A stretch of DNA of 64,000 nt, from positions 3,286,001-3,350,000 of the forward strand of contig JANTQA010000033.1 in assembly GCA_027625915.1 (NCBI GenBank). The letters run 5' to 3'. The translations under genes and the position numbers were made by a program. Below, piece after piece: positions 56,859 to 64,000 of this stretch. This DNA is from Anaeramoeba flamelloides. Taxonomy: Eukaryota; Metamonada; Anaeramoebidae. How positions within the stretch are numbered: the stretch's first letter is position 1; the number at the start of each line of letters is the position of its first letter. The notes beneath the pieces are model-generated. The model had not been told where the DNA came from, did not search any database, and saw only the letters and a program-made list of their open reading frames with translations.

Positions 56859-59324
56859 TTATATTGAGAAATACTTTGAATTGTTATCAGAAATGGATTA
56901 TTTTTGAATGTAATTAACTGTTCATTGAACTTTAAATTATTTAAATAATAAATTGGTGGTTATTTCATAATAAAAAAATATTTGAAGCAATTTAATCAAT
57001 TATAAAAGATTGAGAAATAAGATTTATTTTTGTACTTACTTTTATTGATACAAAGGATACAACAAATTTGCCAACCAATTTTAAATAATTAGAAGAATTA
57101 ACATATTGACATGATCATGTATTTTATCATAGACTTTTTTGTTTTTTATAGTAAGAATTAAATTATTGCTTTTTTTCTGTATTTTTTGATTAATAGATAT
57201 TTTTATTTTCTGAAAATTTATTCGACTTAACATAAAAAAATAACTATTATATCGGATTTCATTTCTAATCAAGATATTTAGACACTTATCATACTTTTTA
57301 GACAGTTTTGAAAATTTGTTGAATACCCTAATATTATTGATTCTGTTTTTTTATCATAATCGAAATTATTTAACCAAATCACAAATAAACAAAATTAATC
57401 ATCAAATTCACAATTAGACCCTATGCTATATTTTGTGATGGGAATTTCATACTACAAATAATAAATAGACATCTGGTAAATTTCACGCATGTTTAGTTAA
57501 AAACAAAAAAATATTCTAAATATGTATATTTATGTGAAATTCATTTAAAACTATGAATTGAAGTTTTTTGTTTTGTTTAAAAATTTAATAACATTTTATC
57601 CATCTATTTCACTTCAAACAATCACAATTTTCTCAAAATTTGTAAAGTCTTTACTAAAATTATTTTTGCTGAAAAAAAAATTTGTTATATTTTTTCTAAA
57701 TTTCAGAAATCAGATCAACAAGTTAGATCCAAGTTTTGACTGTTTAGTTGATCTATCTTTTATATTTTTACTTATATTTCATTATTTTATCTGGGTCCTT
57801 TATCATATGTCTTCTTTTAAGGAAAAACATTATTTTAATCATATTTTTTCGAAATAAATAGTGATAAAATCTTTAAGAGGAAATAATTTTTTAAATTTAA
57901 AATGCAACCCTTTTTAGATCCAAAAAACAATATTTTTTTTTTGAATTTGTGGTTTGACCGTAGAAATCCATGTTTCAACTTCATTTAATTAATTTATTAA
58001 TTATGATGTATTTATTTTGAAATTTAAAAAATCAGAATTTTCCAATATAATACAATAAAAATAATATATTATTTTTATTACCAATTAAATTAATTCTTTA
58101 AAATGGGAAAACACTATTTTTAGTTTTCTGTCTGAAAATCTTGATTTAGAAAAGAAAATCATTTATTTAGTTATAATTTGATTTATTAATAATTCAAATT
58201 CAAATAAAAAAAAAATAAAACTAATTGGGGTATATGTGATTAAATAAAACTAATTTTGAAAAAAGTTGATGAAAATGACAATCAAATTCAGATCTATTAA
58301 GTAATATGTTTTATTTCTTTAATGTTTTAAAAAATTCATTTTCTCTTTTTCAAAAAATAAATATATATATATATATAAATTTTTTTTAATAAATTGTTTT
58401 GCCTTATTCGATAGAATCTTTATCACAATTTAAATTATTTTTGGAAGAAAAAAATTGATTTTGAATTTAGAGGATAAAATTACTGAATTCCAAAATATTT
58501 TCAAGAAAAGTTTATTTTGAGATATCAAATTTCGTCTTATTACAAAAATAAAATTTCTGAGTAAAATTTTCAAATTTATTTTAGTAATTTAATATTAAAA
58601 TTCACCATTCTTAAATAAATACAAATATTGTTTGATAAATGCAAAATATCCATTTTTTTGGTTAACCAAAAGTTTTATCCCAAAAAAGAAAAAAATAATA
58701 TTTATAATACTATTTCTGCTTTTAAAAACTTTATATTGTGTAATAATGATGTAAATAGCAATAAATAGGGTATAAAAAACTTTATAATAGATAAATAAAT
58801 TGAATTTCATATTTTTTTTTTTGAAAAAATGAAAAAAGAATTTGATCTTACTAAAAAAATTTTCATTTCTGAAGTTTCTTACTTTGATCAGAATTTTTGA
58901 CAGTTGTCATCTAAAAAAATGTAATAGAGAATATCATCAATAAAATATTTTAAAATTTTGCCCTTGTGTCCTATAGTAATGATAATTTAAGCTAAAGAAA
59001 TTATCTTTTAAAAACAAATACAATTCATTTTAATTGATTTACAGATTGCATATTTAAATACAAATGTTTGAACCAGGAAATTCTAATAAAATATTCAACT
59101 TTAGACAATAATTTCCCTATTATTTAATGAAAAAATCCGTTTAATTGAAATATTTAATTCTAAATACAATATTATTTTTACTTTATTTATTTTATTCATA
59201 TATCAGAGACGAGCTTAGATGACTTTTGTCATCATTTTTTAAGGAGACTTAAGAGGTAAATTTACAACGCAAGATATTACATTATAACATATTGAAATCT
59301 CAAAGTAATATAGGTGGCACTATT

Positions 59325-59480
59325 TCATACACCATGGATCATATACTATGATTTTCCAATTAAAAAACGTAAATTTTTATTTCACATTCACAAAATCTTT
59401 TTCTAATCTATTAGTTGAAGAAAAGTCAAAATATTTTTCTAATCTTTGAGAAATGATATTTTTAGACAATAAAAGAAACT
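59325..59480 (+). repeat. Dispersed repeat family F, copy 2
   Basis: ATTTTCCAATTAAAAAACG, AAATTTTTATTTCA and GAAATGATATTTTTAGACA match 18.4-18.56 kb. Boundaries unknown; it lies about 340 bp upstream of CIAO1. Confidence 0.4.
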
Positions 59481-59814
59481 TCTACCATGAACTCTAATAC
59501 ACAATTTTTACTATGCTAATTTGGTTGTAACTGTAATCATTAATATACATTTTATGTAAATTGAATTAAAATTTTCATTTATTAATGGGAAAATTACAGT
59601 AATTAAAATTTTACTAATTTCTTTGAAGTCAACCACATATCCATTTAATGTAAATTGAAAATTTGATCCATGACCATTTTTTAATTCACTTGAAAGATAA
59701 CAACAATTAACATAATACCAAGTTCAGTCAATAGATATGTTTTACCATCAACCTTAAAATAAAAAACTCAATTTTTCATTTTTTTCATTTTATTTTTAAA
59801 TAATTTTTCTTTTT

Positions 59815-61014
59815 ATGGCTTTAAATCTTGTCTCCACTTTAGAAGGACACGAAGACATTGTTTGGCAAGTAGCTTGGAATGGGAGTATTCTTTCAAGTTG
59901 TGGTTCCGATTTGTCTGTCCGTATTTGGCAAAAGGAAAGCGAAACAACAGAGTATGAGTGTACGTGCATTCTCGGCAAATCGCACGAAAGAACGATCCGA
60001 TCGCTTCAATGGTCATTTGATGGTGAATACCTTGCAACTGCGTCCTTTGATTCCACAGTTAACATTTGGAAGTTTACACCTTCCAGCAAAAGTAACGACA
60101 ATGAAGACTCTTTTGAATGTGTGTCCACTTTAAAAGGACAAGAGAAAGAATTAAAAAGTGTGTGTTGGTCCCCAATTTGGAAGAACTTTTCCTTAAAGAA
60201 ACAATACCTTGCTTGTTGCTCTCGTGACCATTCGGTCTGGATTTGGGAGAAAATCTCTTCAGACGATTTCGAAATCTCTGAAGTACTTGAAGGCCATGAA
60301 GGAGATGTTAAACATGTTGCTTTTAGTCCAACCGAGCCAATTCTTGCTTCCTCAAGTTACGACAACTCTGTAAGAATCTGGTCGCATGTTAGTTTAAATT
60401 CTGACAAAAAGCAAAAGAATGGAAATTTGAAAGGAGGAGAGCTTCTCGACGAATTAGCTGAGGAAATGGAATGGAAAGCCCAGGGAAAGCTTTCAGACCA
60501 TACAAATATTGTAAGATCAACTAGCTTTAGCGCTGATGGGAAAATACTTGTTTCGGTTTCTGCAGATCGTTCATTAATTATTTATGAAAAAACAGAAGAA
60601 CAAGAAACCAAAAAAGAGGAGGAAGATGAAAAGGAAAAGGAAAAGGAAACCAATAAAGAGGAAGAAAAAGAAAAAGATGAAGAGTATAAAGGAAAATCAG
60701 CCCTTTACGAATTTTCAAGTGACATCCAAAGCACAGCTGGGTGGGTAATCAGACAAAAGATCGAAAATCTCCACGAAAGAAACATCATGTCTGTGGATAT
60801 CAAAAAAGATGATGAAAAATTAACCATTGCTACATGTGGCGAAGATGACTGTATACATATCTTACAAGAAGATGAAAAGAATGTTATTCAAAAGATTATT
60901 TCAATACCCAATGCTCATAAATCAGATATAAATTGTGTTACTTGGGGCGAAAATAACTTACTAGCTTCGTGTGGGGATGATAGATTAGTAAAAATTTGGA
61001 AATTTGAAAATTAA
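59815..61014 (+). CDS. CIAO1: CIAO1/Cia1, cytosolic iron-sulfur assembly WD40 protein
   Basis: 399 aa, intronless, ATG at 59815 after an AT-rich leader. WD repeats run along the whole length: GHEDIVWQVAW, SCGSDLSVRIW, ERTIRSLQW, ATASFDSTVNIW, ELKSVCW, CCSRDHSVWIW, GHEGDVKHVAF, SSSYDNSVRIW and, near the end, SCGDDRLVKIW, consistent with a seven-bladed propeller. The RTIRSLQWSFDGEYLATASF and VKHVAFSP-SSSYD blocks are those of CIAO1, which with MMS19 and CIAO2 forms the complex that hands [4Fe-4S] clusters to cytosolic and nuclear enzymes. An E/K insert (about residues 258-298) enlarges one loop compared with the usual about 340 aa. Another WD40 protein is possible but less likely. Confidence 0.88.
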   Translation: MALNLVSTLEGHEDIVWQVAWNGSILSSCGSDLSVRIWQKESETTEYECTCILGKSHERTIRSLQWSFDGEYLATASFDSTVNIWKFTPSSKSNDNEDSFECVSTLKGQEKELKSVCWSPIWKNFSLKKQYLACCSRDHSVWIWEKISSDDFEISEVLEGHEGDVKHVAFSPTEPILASSSYDNSVRIWSHVSLNSDKKQKNGNLKGGELLDELAEEMEWKAQGKLSDHTNIVRSTSFSADGKILVSVSADRSLIIYEKTEEQETKKEEEDEKEKEKETNKEEEKEKDEEYKGKSALYEFSSDIQSTAGWVIRQKIENLHERNIMSVDIKKDDEKLTIATCGEDDCIHILQEDEKNVIQKIISIPNAHKSDINCVTWGENNLLASCGDDRLVKIWKFEN

Positions 61015-62519
61015 TTCATTTATTTGCTCGAAAAAGAAAAAAGTTTTACGAGAAATTTTATTTTTTTTCAGAAAAAAAATAAAATTATTTTTACTCATTT
61101 TTATTTTATTTTTGTTTATTTTTTGATTATTTTTACAAAAGTGTTACCCAAATAATTTTGAATAATCTTTTTTCAGAAAAAACAATTCATAAACGTACAT
61201 TTCATCATTTGCAGGACTATATTAAAAAAAAAAATTGTCAGAGTTTTTAACAATAATTCTTATTTGGTAACAATTTTAATTTATTTGATGTAGTAACTAA
61301 ACTTGTTATTATTGTAAATCTTATTTTGAACTGGTGAAGAGAATAGAAATTGAAATTTCAACATATTTTGTAGAAATAATTTTTACTTGAAAAATGTAAA
61401 TATAAACATTCCTTGGGTATAAGTTTGCGAAAAAGTAAAAAATTTATTGTATTATGATAAAAAAGTTACTTCTCGAATTTTTAGAAGTACAACATGATAA
61501 TGAAAAAATTTTTTTAAAAAAAAATTAAAGATTTGCTAATTTTTTTTACTTTTTGATAACTTCACTATAATAAACATTATTGGTTAATAAACGATCTTGT
61601 ATCAAGAATTAATTTTATTTTTTGAGATATTTAACAATCAAAGTTGAAAAAACAATTTTTCTATTAAGATTTTTTTCAAATTGAATAGTAAAAAAATCAG
61701 AAAGAAATTTTATATATTCGAGAGTTTAATCTTATATTTCTTTACATAGCATTTTGAATTTAATGAATATCTTTCAAGGGGGTAATTAATTATTTTGACT
61801 ATCAAAGAATTATTCATTGATTTAAATTGAAAAAAACAATGTTATTTTTGTTAAATATTTAAAAGTATATGATGTTTCTGAAAATATTTGGTTTCAAAAT
61901 AATCAAAAAAAAAAAAAAAAACAGAAAAATAATGAAATAGTTTTTCAAAAATGGTTATTTAATATATAATCTTCATTGAAAGCATGTTTGTTAAGTTTTA
62001 TACAATATCCTTATCAAACCAAAATTTCTATTTTTAGATTAAAAGTTGTGATTGTTAATTCCTATAAAAATTTTCTTTTTCTTTTGTTTTAGTGTTTTAT
62101 TATCTTTTGTTTTCTTTTTTAATTTTGGTATTCTAATATCACTATACACAAGATCAAAAGAAATAGTTTTTTAGTTTGTTTTTAAAGAATATATTGATTA
62201 AAGTTTCCCTTTTTTCCGAACTGGAATGAATGTCAAATATTTAGTTAATTATGCTCTTAACCATCCATTTTCAATTAAATTAGGCAAGTTACAGTTTTTA
62301 AAAATTTTCAATTTAAATTTATTATTTTAGTTGGGTTAAAACATGCCTATAATATAAAAAGGGGCAAGAAATTCATAATAAAAAATAAAATTAATAATAA
62401 TAATAAAAGAATTAACCCATCAAATCGGGGATTATTCAACAAATTTATGTTTATTTTTCAATCTTCAATACCAGATTTAAATTTTTTTTTTTGACACAAT
62501 GGTTGAATTGCTAAGATCT
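61015..62519. other. AT-rich DNA downstream of CIAO1
   Basis: I see no gene, RNA or element edge. A/T homopolymers dominate. Confidence 0.45.
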
Positions 62520-64000
62520 TTTTGGCATTATCACAAAGTGATAAAAAACATGATAAATATTACACATTCACAATATTTGATAAAATATTATTATAATTTA
62601 CACTGTGATAATATGTTCAAACAACAGTATTTTAGAAAACACTGATTATTAGATAAAAATAAGGATAATTATATTGCTATTATGAATAAAAAATAATTGT
62701 TGAAGTATAGATGATGTATTTTTGGCTAATTCAACAAGATTTTGAATTGGAAAAATTATGTTTTTTTTAAAAAAAACCAGATCTTTTTTACAAATAATCA
62801 TTTTTGTAATGAAATAAGAAAGACGGAACAAATTAAATAAATGAAAAATATAATGTTTTATTGTTTTTTTTTTTGATTTGGTTAACCTTTGATTGGTCCT
62901 TTGGAATAATCAACAATAAGAACTAAATAAAAAAAAAATAGTACTACTATATTACAATAATACAATTGTTATAAATATAAAGGTTACGAAAATTAGCAAC
63001 CCTTCGGATAATATTAACAAATATACTAATGATATAAACAATTTCCTTATCCATATTTTATGTTTTAAAGCAGATATATAACCATTCAAGATATTTCTGA
63101 ACAACCTAGATATATTATCAAAGATTATGAAAATTTTTTTAGATTATTTTAATCTTTTTATACTTTGCTTTTTTTGTGTACCTTTATATTTTTAAGAAAA
63201 TCAAACAAGAATTGAAAGATTTTTCTGATCGATCACTAATAAGAAGGTAAATTCCTCTTTATTCTTATTTGATTATTTACTTTGGAGTTCAATAATTTCA
63301 TTTCAAAAAACACTATATTTTATATTCAAGTATATCTATTATAATGATCATAAAATTCATTTGAGATTTTATATTGGGTAAAAAATATTATAATGAAAAG
63401 AAAATTTGTTTTTCCATTATTTATAAACTCATTCCGTTTTTAAATTTTTCTGTCTTTCAAACCTTTCAAATACTTGAAGATCTACGAATATTTCAAAAAT
63501 TTTCTTCACTTTTTCAAGCCGAAAAGCGTTGTAAAAGTGGTTTCTTTTGTAAAATTCAAAAAAAAATGTCTTTTAAATTTATAAAAATAATTCATTAATC
63601 TCTTGCGATTTTTTGGATTACAATCAGTTTTACTTTTAAGGCACAAACTTTGAACAAAATTTAAGGCACAAAAAATTCTCAAATTATAGCATATTTTTTG
63701 GAATTTTTTTTTTTACAAATTATTTTACTAGAATTTGAATTTATCCTTAATTTGAGATTTTTTTTTTGCTTTAAATTTTGTTCTAAGTTTGTGTCTTAAA
63801 AGTGGAACTGACTGTATTTATATTTATTTATTTTTGGTGATAAACTTGAATTCTCTCAACTTTATGATTTTTAGTGTTAAAGTTGGATTATCTGGGTTTT
63901 GAGATTTTTCGTTATACAGTATGACTAATCAAGATTTTTTTATGATTGTTATAAATTTTATTGCCAATTTATCGATAATTCATGTTATCATCAAAACCTG
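62520..64000 (+). mobile_element. CGCGATA transposon (family G), second long copy, interrupted by MITE B
   Basis: From about 62690 (TTTTTGGCTAATTC) through GATCGATCACTAATAAGAAG (63228) and TTCTGTCTTTCAAACCTTTC to the right terminus TGTTATCATCAAAACCTG at 64000 it follows the copy at 31.54 kb. The left end is decayed and its exact start is unclear. Almost all CGCGATA words are lost, many as TG/CA changes. The window ends at the element's last bases. Confidence 0.65.
63619..63816. mobile_element. Tc1/mariner-type MITE family B, copy 7, inside family G
   Basis: TACAATCAGTTTTACTTTTA at the left and GTCTTAAAAGTGGAACTGAC plus TGTA at the right. It splits the family G copy, so it inserted later. Confidence 0.75.

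Larger units (their letters stand above)
55075..59814. other. Intergenic region between THOC2 and CIAO1
   Basis: It contains two MITE B copies and repeat F copy 2; the remainder is AT-rich with no supported gene. Minus-strand frames at 57081 and 58595 and the plus-strand one at 57558 are K/I/F-rich and unsupported. Confidence 0.5.

Overview
The window is AT-rich nuclear DNA of a protist-like eukaryote. It has spliceosomal introns with GT..AG ends, eukaryote-only genes (Rab GTPase, THO complex subunit 2, ribosomal protein eL27a/uL15, CIAO1, a membrane-anchored bZIP factor), long A/T homopolymers and abundant small transposon relics. Lysine/glutamate/asparagine-rich proteins and a Rab duplication would suit an amoeboid protist such as Anaeramoeba, but that name is inference from style, not from a marker gene. 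Genes are few and separated by kilobases of AT-rich, repeat-littered DNA.

Layout: 1-6.0 kb has no host gene, only repeats and a LINE fragment. At 6.0-9.6 kb and 12.5-19.7 kb lie two minus-strand copies of one three-exon Rab5/22-like gene. Copy B (203 aa) is open throughout; copy A has a broken frame in its last exon. Exons and flanks are near-identical between copies, but the cores of the large second introns are unrelated. Copy B's intron carries LINE copies, one with a clear target-site duplication inside an older repeat. A 1300-aa coiled-coil protein follows at 20.7-24.6 kb (minus), then a CCHC zinc-knuckle gene (29.0-29.8 kb), a complete 1.26-kb terminal-inverted-repeat element with CGCGATA motifs (31.5-32.8 kb) and a tail-anchored-type bZIP gene (37.2-38.7 kb). 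Nested transposons fill 38.8-43 kb. uL15 (44.2-45.0 kb, minus) and THOC2 (45.65-55.07 kb, plus) are divergent neighbours. THOC2 looks like three unrelated open frames but is one gene: exon 1 joins exon 2 across a 4545-nt intron with matching phase, and a one-base frame break lies near 53.08 kb. CIAO1 (59.8-61.0 kb) is intact and intronless. The right edge is a second copy of the CGCGATA element, split by a small Tc1/mariner-type element.

The genes do not form a pathway: they serve endosomal traffic (Rab), mRNA packaging and export (THOC2), translation (uL15), cytosolic iron-sulfur assembly (CIAO1) and probably ER-to-nucleus signalling (bZIP). I found no CRISPR, operon or clearly new multi-gene system. 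The most unusual content is the repeat landscape (at least eight small terminal-inverted-repeat families, several nested), the mosaic Rab twins, and the structure of THOC2.
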